The position numbers and the translations under genes were made by a program. Shown one piece after another: positions 1 to 8,705 of a DNA stretch of 64,000 bases. This DNA is from Candidatus Cloacimonetes bacterium 4572_55 (GTDB lineage Bacteria > 4572-55). The stretch is taken from the NCBI GenBank assembly GCA_002084765.1, contig NBMB01000002.1:60074-124073 (forward strand). The letters are read 5' to 3'. The notes beneath the pieces are model-generated. The model did no database searches. It was not told the DNA's origin and saw nothing but the letters and a program-made list of their open reading frames with translations. Every line of letters starts with the position of its first letter. The first letter of the stretch is position 1.

Positions 1-311
1 GCGAATTGGGCGATAAGATGTATATTATTATCTCTGGGGAGATTGAAATTCTGGCTCAAAGCTCGAAACGAGAACATCGGATAGCAGTTTTGGGCAAATC
101 GCAGCCGGTTGGCGAGTTCGCGGTATTGGACGACGAGGCGCGTTCCGCAGGTGCTCGAGCAGTCCAGAATGTCAAGGTTTTGTCGGTAGAAAAAGAGGAA
201 TTGAAAGAGTTAATTCGGGAATTCCCAGAATTAGCTTTTGAATTTTTTAAGGTGTTGATTCGTAAAAATCGAGAGACAAATCGTCAGTTGCTCGAATTAA
301 AAAAGCAATAA
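1..311 (+). CDS. Cyclic nucleotide-binding domain protein (5' truncated by window edge)
   Basis: The reading frame is already open at base 3, so the true start lies upstream. The visible 103 residues hold the second half of a cNMP-binding beta-roll: a GDKMYIIISGEIEIL stretch, then a GEFAVLDDEARSAGARA phosphate-binding-cassette-like segment, then a short helix ending in a Lys-rich tail. No helix-turn-helix follows the domain, so this is not a CRP/FNR transcription factor in its visible part. It is more likely a regulatory or sensor subunit, or the C-terminal domain of a larger protein. The TTG at 6 lies inside the conserved domain and is not a credible start. The next gene is convergent. Confidence 0.8.
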   Translation, partial: ELGDKMYIIISGEIEILAQSSKREHRIAVLGKSQPVGEFAVLDDEARSAGARAVQNVKVLSVEKEELKELIREFPELAFEFFKVLIRKNRETNRQLLELKKQ

Positions 312-336
312 TAAGCCCGAAAAAATTAAAATCTGA

Positions 337-1899
337 TCATATCAACGGACATTGCTCGCATTGTTTCAACTGGCATATTTTTTTATGCAGCCGAATGAGT
401 CCTTGTTGAACCACGACTTTTTTCAGAAATTCCTGATTTTCATGGTCCGCTGGAACCCGCGACCCGCATCCCCACAACTTAAAAAATCCCCTTAAAATAC
501 GGTTGTCCCCTCTCGTTTTCATTGACCTGACGATATCCCAAACTCTCGTTTTTAAAGGCGCGTCGTCAATATGGCGAGCATAGCTCAGAATCAGGGGAAA
601 GACGACATTGACCATGATTTCTTGGATACGCGACTTCCCCAACAATCCTCTGTCTGCGGATTTTTTTTCAACATTGGCGTCACCATGAACTCTCTCACGG
701 AATCGATAATGATATTGCCAAAATCCTGTTGCCGGGATATGAAATTCATCATAAAATTTCGCGATTACTGCATCGGGGTCAGATTGGTCGATAATAGGTT
801 TTATCATTGCGGATAAGAGGTCTTCCGGCAAAAAATTTGTCAAAATGGAAGAAAGCGCGGCAATTCGCCTGGTGGGGTAATTCGCGGGACGGATCCCGGA
901 AAACGTCCATTCTTCCGCGGAGAGCGAAGCGGTCGGGAAGCGTCTCTTCCATGCCTTCCAGATCGATTCCATTTTCCCCAAATACTTCAGCGTCTCTTTG
1001 TCGTAAGAGAATTTTTCGTTTGTTCCCGATGGTGAGATCAGCAGACCGCTCGCTCCAAGCAGAATGGATTGCAGGGTCAACGTAAGGTGAGAAATTGATT
1101 TGTTCGGTTGATCCTTTAACCATGTCTGCAATTTGTGATAAGGGACAAACCGAGCCAGTTTTTCAAACGGCTCGCTGTTTTTAGAATAGCCCATTGCCCT
1201 GGCAATTCCCTGGTAAGCCGCGTGGTCCCAGGACCCGCTTTCCGCGTATAGTTTCTGAAATTTTTCTAATTTTTGTAGGAATCGTTTTTCCCCCAAAACA
1301 ATCAATTTGTCACAAAAGACCGCGCATCCCTCCGACGAGTCGGCGATTTTTTTTTGGCATGGATAGTGAGCGAATTGATATAGAGAATTCAGATGATCCC
1401 GCAGATCCTGCAGTGATTTGTCTAAAAAATCGTGAATCAGGAGAATAGGCGCAATTCTTCCGTTCATCTTTTTCGATCGGGGGCTGTGCGAATGATGCCA
1501 CATCACAACGTGCAGCACGACTCGGTTATAGTTCGGGTCCAAGTGATGCCCGTGACCATACCAGTCCCGGCTCTTGAGGTGCATCTCCACATCGCCTCGA
1601 CGGACGCGTCCGTTTATTTTTATTATCGTGTCTCGGAAGTCCGGTCCTGTGCTATGGTTACGAACGCCCCAATCTAATATCTCAATCGAGTGGTTTTCCG
1701 TTGTTGCCAGGTTACGCGCATCAAAGTGCCGTTCCTGCCAGATATGATACAGAAGCAGTTCGCTGATCCCAGACCCGCCTTCTCTAAATACATGTTGGCA
1801 GCAAGTGGAAAAAGAGGAGGGGTTTCGGACAAGGTAGCTCTCAACCGCTTCCCGAAATTTTGCGGTTGATATTTTTTCAGACATAATTTCATATTTCAT
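337..1899 (-). CDS. DUF2851 family protein
   Basis: This 520-residue protein matches the DUF2851 family, known mainly from Bacteroidota and relatives. It shows the family landmarks: an N-terminal LLYHIWQERHFD segment, then a block with NHSTGPDFRD and GDVEMHLKSRDWYGHGHH, then NRVVLHVVMWH at about residues 75-145. Near the end is a Cys cluster (CQLKQCEQCPL) that could bind metal. The conserved His/Asp/Glu residues and beta-rich N-terminus suggest a nuclease-like or metal-binding domain, but the family's biochemical function is not established. There is no signal peptide, so it is probably cytoplasmic. No clear Shine-Dalgarno precedes the first ATG at 1899, and an ATG five codons later is an alternative start. 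Confidence 0.85.
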   Translation of the reverse strand: MKYEIMSEKISTAKFREAVESYLVRNPSSFSTCCQHVFREGGSGISELLLYHIWQERHFDARNLATTENHSIEILDWGVRNHSTGPDFRDTIIKINGRVRRGDVEMHLKSRDWYGHGHHLDPNYNRVVLHVVMWHHSHSPRSKKMNGRIAPILLIHDFLDKSLQDLRDHLNSLYQFAHYPCQKKIADSSEGCAVFCDKLIVLGEKRFLQKLEKFQKLYAESGSWDHAAYQGIARAMGYSKNSEPFEKLARFVPYHKLQTWLKDQPNKSISHLTLTLQSILLGASGLLISPSGTNEKFSYDKETLKYLGKMESIWKAWKRRFPTASLSAEEWTFSGIRPANYPTRRIAALSSILTNFLPEDLLSAMIKPIIDQSDPDAVIAKFYDEFHIPATGFWQYHYRFRERVHGDANVEKKSADRGLLGKSRIQEIMVNVVFPLILSYARHIDDAPLKTRVWDIVRSMKTRGDNRILRGFFKLWGCGSRVPADHENQEFLKKVVVQQGLIRLHKKICQLKQCEQCPLI

Positions 1900-1964
1900 A
1901 AGCGATTATAGGAAGGGATCGAGACAGGTTTTTTGCTCGTTTCCCATCTCGATCCATTTAAAAA

Positions 1965-2528
1965 TTACTCGTTGAACAGTGCTTTCAATCGACTCCAAGA
2001 AGAGTCCTCAATATGGGTAATCACCGGGATTTCATCATCAGACGAAAGATTGACTCGCTTTTCTTCCGAATCCAGAGCCGCACTCCTCTCGACCGATATC
2101 ACAGTCTTTCCTTTCTTGATCGTTTTAAAGGCGATATAGAGGCTTTTGATCTCACTTTTTTGCAAATCAATCGTGATGATCTTATCGCCTTCCCATTTGA
2201 TTCCGTCAGGAGCCTTACCTCCGGCTTCCCGATCGGACACTCTTGTCAATGAGAGAATCTCGGAATCATAATCCATCTCCAGCTCAATCCGTCGATACTT
2301 TTCGATCATATCCGTTTTCGATATATCCAGCTTGATCCAAAAGATAGAACCTGGACGAGCGATCAGGGGCTTGCCGTCGTTTACTCCTTCAGCTGAAAGA
2401 CGAATTTCACGTTCATCTCGCTGAGATTCGATATCCGAAGATGTTGCATTGCGATCCGGTCCCGCCCATGATAATGGGCAGAAAAAAATCGAAAGCAAAA
2501 TAAGCGTCACTTGTAACAATTTGGTCAT
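1965..2528 (-). CDS. Secreted protein of unknown function, possible cohesin-like beta-sandwich
   Basis: The start is placed at the ATG at 2528 because AAGGAG lies six bases upstream and the protein then opens with a clean signal peptide (MTKLLQVTLILLSIFFCPLSWA). The 187-residue product would be exported. Its middle region has the pattern of a beta-sandwich (FWIKLDISKTDMIEKYRRIELEMDYDSEIL in two parts, then KSLYIAFKTIKKGKTVISV), reminiscent of cohesin-type domains that use alternating strands and a 'PGSIFWIKLD' entry. That resemblance is by eye only. The gene ends four bases after the neighbouring GTPase gene stops upstream, so the two are probably co-transcribed (GTPase first). Confidence 0.7.
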   Translation of the reverse strand: MTKLLQVTLILLSIFFCPLSWAGPDRNATSSDIESQRDEREIRLSAEGVNDGKPLIARPGSIFWIKLDISKTDMIEKYRRIELEMDYDSEILSLTRVSDREAGGKAPDGIKWEGDKIITIDLQKSEIKSLYIAFKTIKKGKTVISVERSAALDSEEKRVNLSSDDEIPVITHIEDSSWSRLKALFNE

Positions 2529-2564
2529 AGGCACTCCTTTTGGGAATAGAACCTTTCTCACTTC

Positions 2565-3173
2565 TCATTTTTTTCGTAACTGACCGCTAACTGATTGGAT
2601 CACCTGACGCGACGCGGCTTTTAAGGTATTAAACACGCCCTCTCCACTCAGCGCGCACGCCTCAAAAGCCGCTTGATTGGTCGGATTCAATTCTTTCTGC
2701 AACAGCGAGACAGGAAGGATATTCGACACATCCCGCTTATTATACTGAATCACAAATGGAAGCTCTTCAAGATCAATTCGATGAGACTTGAGATTTTCTA
2801 TCATATTTTGATAACTGAAAATATTCGCCTCCCATCTTGATTCCTGAGAATCGGCGATAAATACCAGACCGTCCAGCCCCCTTAACACCAACTTACGACT
2901 TTCGTTATAATATACTTGACCCGGAACAGTATAGACATGAATACGGGTCATCAAACCGCGTATCTTTCCTAAATTAATCGGCAAAAAATCAAAGAACAAA
3001 GTCCTTTCACCCGCGGTAGAAAGTGAAATCAACTTACCGCGAGTACTTGGACTCAGCTTGTTGTGGATATATTGCAAATTGGTTGTTTTTCCTGACAAGC
3101 CCGGTCCATAAAAAACCAACTTGCAGTTTAGCTCAGACGACACATAGTTAATGATAGCCACACGCAATCCCAA
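2565..3173 (-). CDS. MglA-like small GTPase
   Basis: This is a Ras-superfamily GTPase of the MglA type (about 200 residues). The P-loop is GPGLSGKTTNL, the switch region includes RTLFFDFLP, the G3-type motif is YTVPGQVYYN (the MglA-specific TVPGQ), and the base-specificity motif is NKRD. MglA proteins control cell polarity and gliding or twitching motility, switching on a membrane patch under a Roadblock-domain GAP. No mglB/roadblock gene is visible here. The first possible start is TTG at 3173. A GTG at 3161 would give the family-typical N-terminus (VAIINYVSSELNCK), and neither has a strong ribosome site. It probably forms a transcription unit with the secreted protein downstream of it. Confidence 0.9.
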   Translation of the reverse strand: MGLRVAIINYVSSELNCKLVFYGPGLSGKTTNLQYIHNKLSPSTRGKLISLSTAGERTLFFDFLPINLGKIRGLMTRIHVYTVPGQVYYNESRKLVLRGLDGLVFIADSQESRWEANIFSYQNMIENLKSHRIDLEELPFVIQYNKRDVSNILPVSLLQKELNPTNQAAFEACALSGEGVFNTLKAASRQVIQSVSGQLRKK

Positions 3174-3301
3174 CTGTTCTCTAAAAATCTATTCGATCGA
3201 AAAAATCCCTTACCTTTAATTTACAATCCTTTGAACTACCCGCGTCGCCATGGCTATGAATAATTCAGAATGAAAAAAATGCAAATAGAATAAATTTTCT
3301 C

Positions 3302-3330
3302 TTGACCTTTATTAAAAAAATGTATATTTT
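3302..3330 (+). promoter_or_regulatory. Sigma70-like promoter for tRNA-Ala
   Basis: TTGACC at 3302-3307 and TATTTT at 3325-3330 are separated by exactly 17 bases. The -10 element ends 30 bases before the tRNA, so transcription would start a little upstream of the mature 5' end. The surrounding sequence is AT-rich and non-coding. Confidence 0.6.
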
Positions 3331-3360
3331 AAATCAGGAAAGTTGATATGACTTTGGTGT

Positions 3361-3436
3361 GGGGCCGTAGCTCAATTGGGAGAGCGCATGACTGGCAGTC
3401 ATGAGGTCGTCGGTTCGATCCCGATCGGCTCCACCA
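3361..3436 (+). tRNA. tRNA-Ala (anticodon GGC)
   Basis: The gene folds as a standard 76-nt tRNA with an encoded CCA. The acceptor arms GGGGCCG and CGGCTCC pair with one G-T. The D-arm begins GCTC. The anticodon stem CATGA/TCATG encloses the loop CTGGCAG (anticodon GGC, reading GCC alanine codons). The T-arm carries GGTTCGATCC. It lies in the gap between two MglA-like GTPase genes on the opposite strand and ends 12 bases before the 3' end of the second. Confidence 0.97.
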
Positions 3437-3448
3437 TTTTTTATGCAC

Positions 3449-5065
3449 TCAGGGCGTATCTTCATCATCCGACCTCACATAGAAAATTTGTCCTCCTTCC
3501 GCGTCAAATCTTACCTGAAATTTATCAAGACGTTCGGTAATTTTACGATCTATTGCGTATGTTTGAATCTCGTTCGCCACATATAGAAGATCCTGCCAAT
3601 TTAAATTATACTTCGCTAACTTCAAAATTCCTTCCGACAATGCCTGATCCAACTGATCCAACTGATCTTTGTGCGATAGATTCAACATGTCTTCCATCAA
3701 ATCCAAAAGCTGATCCCCATTCGCACGAATCCCTAAAGAGATCGTTTGCAAAGCACTGGACGCCTGAATAATCGAATTGCTATTCAAATAAAATTTTTCC
3801 AGATTGATAATAAATTCAGACACTGCTTGCGCCCGCAGTTCCTCCGGGAACTCCTCTTCCGGCTCTTCCGGCTCCTCGACAGAAAACCGTAAAAAATCGG
3901 GCAAATCACTATCTTCTTCCTCTATTTTGAGTTCTGAGTCAGATCGTGGGATTGGCTGCCTGGGAGCGTTGGAAGAAGGCTGGATCTTCTTTTTCTCAAC
4001 GCTGCGATTTTTTTTTGACTGTTCCGGGACATCCCTTTTTTTATCCATGAACTGATTCGGTAGGGGAATATCGTCAAGGTCGGGAATTTCGGACGTCTCG
4101 ATTTCGATCTTACGCAGGAGAGAGGAATCCGAGTCTGAGGAGGAGTCGGATTGCTTTGGATTATCTGCCTCCTCATCTTCATTATATAATTTGATATTTT
4201 CCAATTCTTTTTCTGTATACTGCTTACCGGGGCTTAATGAAAAGGAATCTGTACCTGTCGATTTGTTTTGCGATAGGGGAATTTCCATAAATACAGCTTC
4301 TTTTTGCTGGCTGCTATTAGGAAAGAAATCCTCGGAGAACTCAGAAAGGCTGTATTGGCTTAACTTTTTATTCCGGATCGCTGCCTCGATATTTGGATAA
4401 TCTTCTTTGGTGCTTTTTTTCGGATCGTGAGCCTCCAATTTTAACTTGGCTCCAGACCTGGCAAATGAATTACTGAAGCTGGGATTTTCGCTTAAATGTT
4501 TCAGGACTAATTTGCTGATAAATCGAAGCGTTTGGAAGATGCCGTCTCCGGTGATTGCGCATGAGGGGAAATAAGGGACTTGGTGGGGATTGAGGATTTC
4601 GTCCAAATCTTCAATCGACATAATATTTTCCAGATCTCGTTTGTTATATTGAATTATCCAAGGAATCCGGTCTAAAGAGAGACCGTGATCAATCAGATTT
4701 TCTTTGAGATTTTCCATGCTGGTGATGTTGGAATCCAGGCGTTTGAGCTGTGAATCCGCTACAAAGACCACAGCGTCCACACCGGTTAGCACAAGTTTGC
4801 GCGTCGAGTTATAATGCACCTGCCCCGGTACGGTATAAAGCTGAATACGAGTCTTGAATCCGCCTATTTTTCCGACATTCAGCGGGAGCAGATCGAAGAA
4901 TAATGTCCGATCCTTTTCGGTCGCCAAGGAAACCATTTTCCCCCGATGATCCGACGGGACATTATCGTGAATATGCTGAAGGTTTGTCGTCTTGCCTGAA
5001 AGACCCGGTCCGTAATAGACAACCTTCGCATTAACCTCTTTCGCGGCATAATTCAAAAGAACCAT
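3449..5065 (-). CDS. MglA-like GTPase with long acidic C-terminal extension
   Basis: The N-terminal 195 or so residues are an MglA-type GTPase (P-loop GPGLSGKTTNL, YTVPGQVHYN, NKRD), closely similar to the shorter paralogue at 2565-3173. The protein runs on to 538 residues, far longer than the usual 195-200. Residues of about 200-420 are low-complexity, rich in Ser, Glu, Asp, Lys and Pro and probably disordered. The last 110 or so residues look helical and folded. Such an extension could tether the GTPase to a partner or a pole. The ATG at 5065 is preceded by a GGAAG ribosome site. The gene converges on the tRNA-Ala. Confidence 0.9.
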   Translation of the reverse strand: MVLLNYAAKEVNAKVVYYGPGLSGKTTNLQHIHDNVPSDHRGKMVSLATEKDRTLFFDLLPLNVGKIGGFKTRIQLYTVPGQVHYNSTRKLVLTGVDAVVFVADSQLKRLDSNITSMENLKENLIDHGLSLDRIPWIIQYNKRDLENIMSIEDLDEILNPHQVPYFPSCAITGDGIFQTLRFISKLVLKHLSENPSFSNSFARSGAKLKLEAHDPKKSTKEDYPNIEAAIRNKKLSQYSLSEFSEDFFPNSSQQKEAVFMEIPLSQNKSTGTDSFSLSPGKQYTEKELENIKLYNEDEEADNPKQSDSSSDSDSSLLRKIEIETSEIPDLDDIPLPNQFMDKKRDVPEQSKKNRSVEKKKIQPSSNAPRQPIPRSDSELKIEEEDSDLPDFLRFSVEEPEEPEEEFPEELRAQAVSEFIINLEKFYLNSNSIIQASSALQTISLGIRANGDQLLDLMEDMLNLSHKDQLDQLDQALSEGILKLAKYNLNWQDLLYVANEIQTYAIDRKITERLDKFQVRFDAEGGQIFYVRSDDEDTP

Positions 5066-5270
5066 GAGTGGCTTCCAGATTAAAAGATAATCAATTCAAT
5101 AAATAATTCAGATATAGGGATGCGGTGTGGCATAAATATTGAGGGCACCTCTCCAGATAAATACCCTCAATCAATTTTATCTGATCTCCCCCTTGCTAAA
5201 CTAATTTAGAAGATATTTCGCAAGATGTCAACTAAAAACAGGATTTTTATCCGATGATCTCTGATTTCAG

Positions 5271-5846
5271 TCAGATTTTATCCGATAAGATATAAACTGC
5301 TTGGGGCGTATAAATCGGACCGAATTTTTGTAATTCGCTTTTCATCAGCACGACGCGCTTTACTGTGAAGTTATCCGACCGGAAAAATTGCCTCTCCAAC
5401 GCGTCTATATCAATAAGCGGATTGCGCCCATGTCTGACGCGACCCAATGTCAAATGGGGATGAAACGGTTTGCTCTCTTTTTCAAAACCGATTGTCTCCA
5501 GCCGACCGTCAAGCCGCTGCTTCAGATCGATCAACTCTTTCTCATTGCCCTGAATTCCTGTCCACAGCGTCCTCGGTCGATTAAAATTCGGGAATGCCCC
5601 GATTTGCTTGAAATGCAACTGAAACGGCTCTGATTCTTCAATCGTCGATTCCAATTTCTGTTTGATCCGTCTGATCTGCATTGGAGGTATTTCCCCAAAA
5701 AATTTCAAGGTGATATGCACATTTTTTGGACTAACCCATTTGACAGATTCGGCAAGCGGTCTTATCTTACGAAGGAGTCTATCTATCTGACGCCGGACTG
5801 GGTCCGGTATCTCTATTGCGATAAATGTTCGAATAAGTTGCGACAT
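5271..5846 (-). CDS. thpR: RNA 2',3'-cyclic phosphodiesterase (ThpR/LigT family)
   Basis: A 2H-phosphoesterase of about 191 residues. Both catalytic HxTx motifs are present: NVHITLKFFGE in the first third and HPHLTLGRV in the second half. The opening RTFIAIEIPDPVRRQI is typical of ThpR. The family hydrolyses 2',3'-cyclic phosphates at RNA ends and can ligate tRNA halves in vitro. I chose the ATG at 5846, because GGAG at 5857-5854 sits seven bases before it and only four before the ATG at 5849. The gene is divergent from the SpoIID-like gene, with little room for two promoters. Confidence 0.92.
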   Translation of the reverse strand: MSQLIRTFIAIEIPDPVRRQIDRLLRKIRPLAESVKWVSPKNVHITLKFFGEIPPMQIRRIKQKLESTIEESEPFQLHFKQIGAFPNFNRPRTLWTGIQGNEKELIDLKQRLDGRLETIGFEKESKPFHPHLTLGRVRHGRNPLIDIDALERQFFRSDNFTVKRVVLMKSELQKFGPIYTPQAVYILSDKI

Positions 5847-5869
5847 CATGTTCTCCAAAGGCGTAAATA

Positions 5870-7093
5870 ATGAAACAAGTGAAGAAATTTTTATACTTTG
5901 CTATATTGGCGATAGCGATCTGTTTCCGCGCGTCTGATTCCGACGCGTGGGATCAAGTCTCGGTAAGACTCTTCGCCTACCTTGAACCGGAGATCCTTAT
6001 TTTTTCTCCGATTTTTCCATCAGAGAAAGGAAATTATCAAGCGATTGCTTACAGCGAATCCTTTGCGTCGGGTCGCAGTTTTACGCTCTCCGAGTCCGAT
6101 TCACTCACAGTGGATATTTGCAACGACTCCCTTACAGTTGTGATAGGGAGCTATAAAATAGTAGTAGATTCGATTGTGATCAACACAAATCGACCAAATA
6201 AAAATTTAGCAGCGATCTCCGGGAAAGGCGAAACCCGTATCTATCGAGGAAATTTTAAAATCATATCCGGTCGTATCCCTATATTAATAAATATGATAGA
6301 TATTGAATTTTATCTCAATGGCGTCTTACCGTCCGAGATGCAGGCACTCTCGCCGATCGAGGCTCTCAAGACCCAGGCAGTCGTTTCCCGCAGTTACGCC
6401 CTGGCAAACAAAGGCAAACATAAAACGGAAGGATACGATTTCTGCGACTTGACGCACTGTCAGATTTATCAAGGTTACCGCGTCGAGACCGCGGCTACTC
6501 GGCGAGCTATCGAGGAGACTGCCGGGCAAGTTATGATGTATGAGAATCGGGTAGTTGAGACGCCTTTCAGCTCGAATTGTGGCGGAGTCACCGCCTCCTC
6601 GTATGAACTATGGGAGATGAAATCCCCGCTCATTTCTGTGCGTGACGATCTGTGCGCGCGATATCCCCACTATTCCTGGGATTTTGAGATAGAGAGTCGA
6701 TTATTATGGGAAATTTTGCATGCGGATCCGAGAACGAATCCAGGTAATTTTTTGGCCTCTGTCCAGATAATCAAATACGGCCCTTCTGGACGGGCGATCA
6801 AGATTCAGATTCGTGGGGAATGGGAGCGAATCGTAAGCGGTTTTATTTTTTGGGCAATATTGGCTAAAAGATTAAAATGGGGAAAGGTAAAAAGCACCCG
6901 ATTTGACCTGCGACAAAACCGCGATATTTTTATTTTCCATGGGAACGGCTTTGGACATGGCGTTGGCTTGTGTCAATCTGGCGCGATTTACCGAGCATAT
7001 CGGGGCGATTCTTACAGACAAATTTTGAAATATTATTTTCCAAAACTATGCTTATCTTCCATTGGTGTTTGGGATAGTTTTCTAAAATTTTAA
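5870..7093 (+). CDS. Secreted SpoIID/LytB-domain protein
   Basis: A 407-residue protein with an N-terminal signal peptide (about residues 1-26, ending near SDAWDQ) and a SpoIID domain. The domain shows NGVLPSEMQALSPIEALKTQ, then AVVSRSYALANKGKH, then DFCDLTHCQIYQGY, and later GNGFGHGVGLCQSGAIYRA. SpoIID-type proteins are lytic transglycosylases acting on amide-stripped glycan strands (SpoIID) or amidase enhancers (LytB). The conserved Glu in PSEMQA fits the catalytic position. In a non-sporulating organism it would act in peptidoglycan remodelling. The start is set by the ORF and its signal peptide, with only a weak AAAGG upstream. Confidence 0.9.
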   Translation: MKQVKKFLYFAILAIAICFRASDSDAWDQVSVRLFAYLEPEILIFSPIFPSEKGNYQAIAYSESFASGRSFTLSESDSLTVDICNDSLTVVIGSYKIVVDSIVINTNRPNKNLAAISGKGETRIYRGNFKIISGRIPILINMIDIEFYLNGVLPSEMQALSPIEALKTQAVVSRSYALANKGKHKTEGYDFCDLTHCQIYQGYRVETAATRRAIEETAGQVMMYENRVVETPFSSNCGGVTASSYELWEMKSPLISVRDDLCARYPHYSWDFEIESRLLWEILHADPRTNPGNFLASVQIIKYGPSGRAIKIQIRGEWERIVSGFIFWAILAKRLKWGKVKSTRFDLRQNRDIFIFHGNGFGHGVGLCQSGAIYRAYRGDSYRQILKYYFPKLCLSSIGVWDSFLKF

Positions 7094-7116
7094 AAAAATT
7101 GAAAAAATGCTTTATT

Positions 7117-7160
7117 CACAGATTATGCAGATTATGAAGATTATGAAGATGACACAGATT
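7117..7160. repeat. CAGATTA-type interspersed repeat
   Basis: The gap between the SpoIID-like gene and the antiporter holds several degenerate copies of CAGATTAYGCAGATTA/GAAGATTATGA, with a related inverted piece (TCTGCGAAATCTGTGG and TCTGCGGAT) at about 7261-7293. The same motif family recurs at about 16420, 21675, 30744-30846 and 37045-37105. Confidence 0.6.
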
Positions 7161-7189
7161 GAAGAGCCGCGTCATATTTTAACTTTCTG

Positions 7190-7219
7190 TTGACAGGATC
7201 GCGGTTAATATGTTATATT
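7190..7219 (+). promoter_or_regulatory. Sigma70-like promoter, probably for the antiporter gene
   Basis: TTGACA at 7190-7195 is followed after 18 bases by TATATT at 7214-7219. The next gene starts about 100 bases downstream, so there would be a leader of about 95 nt containing part of the CAGATT-type repeat. Confidence 0.55.
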
Positions 7220-7320
7220 GTCGAAAGTTTTCCGCGTACTCGACTTCACAGATCATTTTCTGCGAAATCTGTGGATTCTTCCGATTCTGCGGATCGTAAA
7301 TAGTTTAAAGGAGACATTTT

Positions 7321-8535
7321 TTGCTTAGGACGCTGTTTGCCTTATTGGTTTTGATATTAATTGCTTATATCGGATCCAGACATGGATTTCAGAAGAAGAT
7401 TTTGAGCCGCGGTCTATACCATTTTTTTCTTACTGGCACAGAATACATTTTTATCGGCTTGCTCTTGGGACCTCATGGTTTTGACGTGATCACCCGAGAC
7501 GTGATCATCGCTGTCAGCCCTTTCATCATTTTCGGCCTGGCTTTTGTTGGATTCATCGCTGGGAGCCAATTCGAGTGGCGTTTTATCAAGCGTTTCTCCA
7601 AGAGGATGTACATTGCGGCTATCGGCATCGATCTGTTGACATTTGTCGTTGTACTTGCGTCCTTCTATTTCCTATTCACCTGGCTTAATCTACTTGAAGA
7701 AGGGGTCTATCACCCGGTATTCATCATCGCGATTTCGGCTATGGGAGCCGCTCCCGCTAGCATTATGATGGTCCTGCGGAAATTCAAGCGATTTCATAAA
7801 TTGCCGCATCTACTTCAATTTATTTCTGGATTCGGAGACCTGATCGTTATTATTTTTTTTGGAATTTTGCTCAGTTTTGAAGACCTCTCCACGCATCAAA
7901 TTCAATTGGGATACATTGCCGGTTTTCACTGGTTTTTCATATCGATCCTTATCGGATTTGCTCTCGGTATCGCATTCTATTCTGCATTGACCATTCGCCG
8001 CCAGTCGCAAAACGAATATCTCGCGCTCCTGATCGGACTGCTGGCTTTTTCCGGCGGCATTGCATCTTATCTCCACCTATCGCCGATATTTGTCAGCGCA
8101 ATTGCGGGGATTTCTTACATCAACCTTCCGAAAGTGCGAGGCGTTGCATCCGCGCCTTTTGTTCTGGCAAAGGTAGAAAGACCGTTCTACTTTATCCTGC
8201 TGATATTAGTCGGGGCATTGTGGAACCCGACGCCGTGGTGGGCGTTTCTACTCGCCCTGGTCTACTGCCTGGTGCGGATCGGCGGAAAAACGCTCGGCGG
8301 CAATCTGGTACATCTCTTTTTTCCAGAAAAACAGGCTCCGCCGAAATGGTTCGGCATCGGGCTGACAGCGCAAGGCGGGGTGGCAATCGCGGTGATTATC
8401 AACTATCAAATCGGATACACCAGTGAGCCGATCCAAACCAGCGTCACGATCATGTTGACGGGTCTCATTCTCAATGAATTGATCAGCCCGAGTCTGTTGA
8501 CGTATCTCTGCAAACGAAATTCGGAAAGCCCTTAG
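7321..8535 (+). CDS. Cation:proton antiporter, CPA2/Kef-type membrane protein
   Basis: A 404-residue integral membrane protein with about 12 hydrophobic segments, typical of the Na+/H+ exchanger domain (PF00999). The order and character of segments (LLLGPHGFD near residue 50, AFVGFIAGSQFEW, and KTLGGNLVHLFFPEKQAPPKWFGIGLTAQGGVAIA) match CPA2 antiporters. No cytoplasmic TrkA-N/RCK domain follows. Expected role is exchange of Na+ or K+ for H+ across the inner membrane. The start is a TTG chosen because AAAGGAG lies seven bases upstream. Kef versus NhaP specificity cannot be decided from the sequence. Confidence 0.85.
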   Translation: MLRTLFALLVLILIAYIGSRHGFQKKILSRGLYHFFLTGTEYIFIGLLLGPHGFDVITRDVIIAVSPFIIFGLAFVGFIAGSQFEWRFIKRFSKRMYIAAIGIDLLTFVVVLASFYFLFTWLNLLEEGVYHPVFIIAISAMGAAPASIMMVLRKFKRFHKLPHLLQFISGFGDLIVIIFFGILLSFEDLSTHQIQLGYIAGFHWFFISILIGFALGIAFYSALTIRRQSQNEYLALLIGLLAFSGGIASYLHLSPIFVSAIAGISYINLPKVRGVASAPFVLAKVERPFYFILLILVGALWNPTPWWAFLLALVYCLVRIGGKTLGGNLVHLFFPEKQAPPKWFGIGLTAQGGVAIAVIINYQIGYTSEPIQTSVTIMLTGLILNELISPSLLTYLCKRNSESP

Positions 8536-8632
8536 CCCTGGTTTCGGACTCCCGGTTCTCTGTTGATAATCAATCAGGATGGATCAATATCTGAAAAAAA
8601 AAAAGTTTTTAGTCACTTTTATCGATTTCTGC

Positions 8633-8661
8633 TTGACACATAACCTTATGCAAATTAGATT
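8633..8661 (+). promoter_or_regulatory. Sigma70-like promoter for the methyltransferase/sugar-transferase/lnt unit
   Basis: TTGACA at 8633-8638 and TAGATT at 8656-8661 are spaced by 17 bases. The downstream ATG is 44 bases away. It would drive the three co-directional genes to 12408. Confidence 0.6.
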
Positions 8662-8705
8662 AGCTGGGCGTTAACGCTTTAAACTCTAACCCATAAGTAC
8701 TCGAA

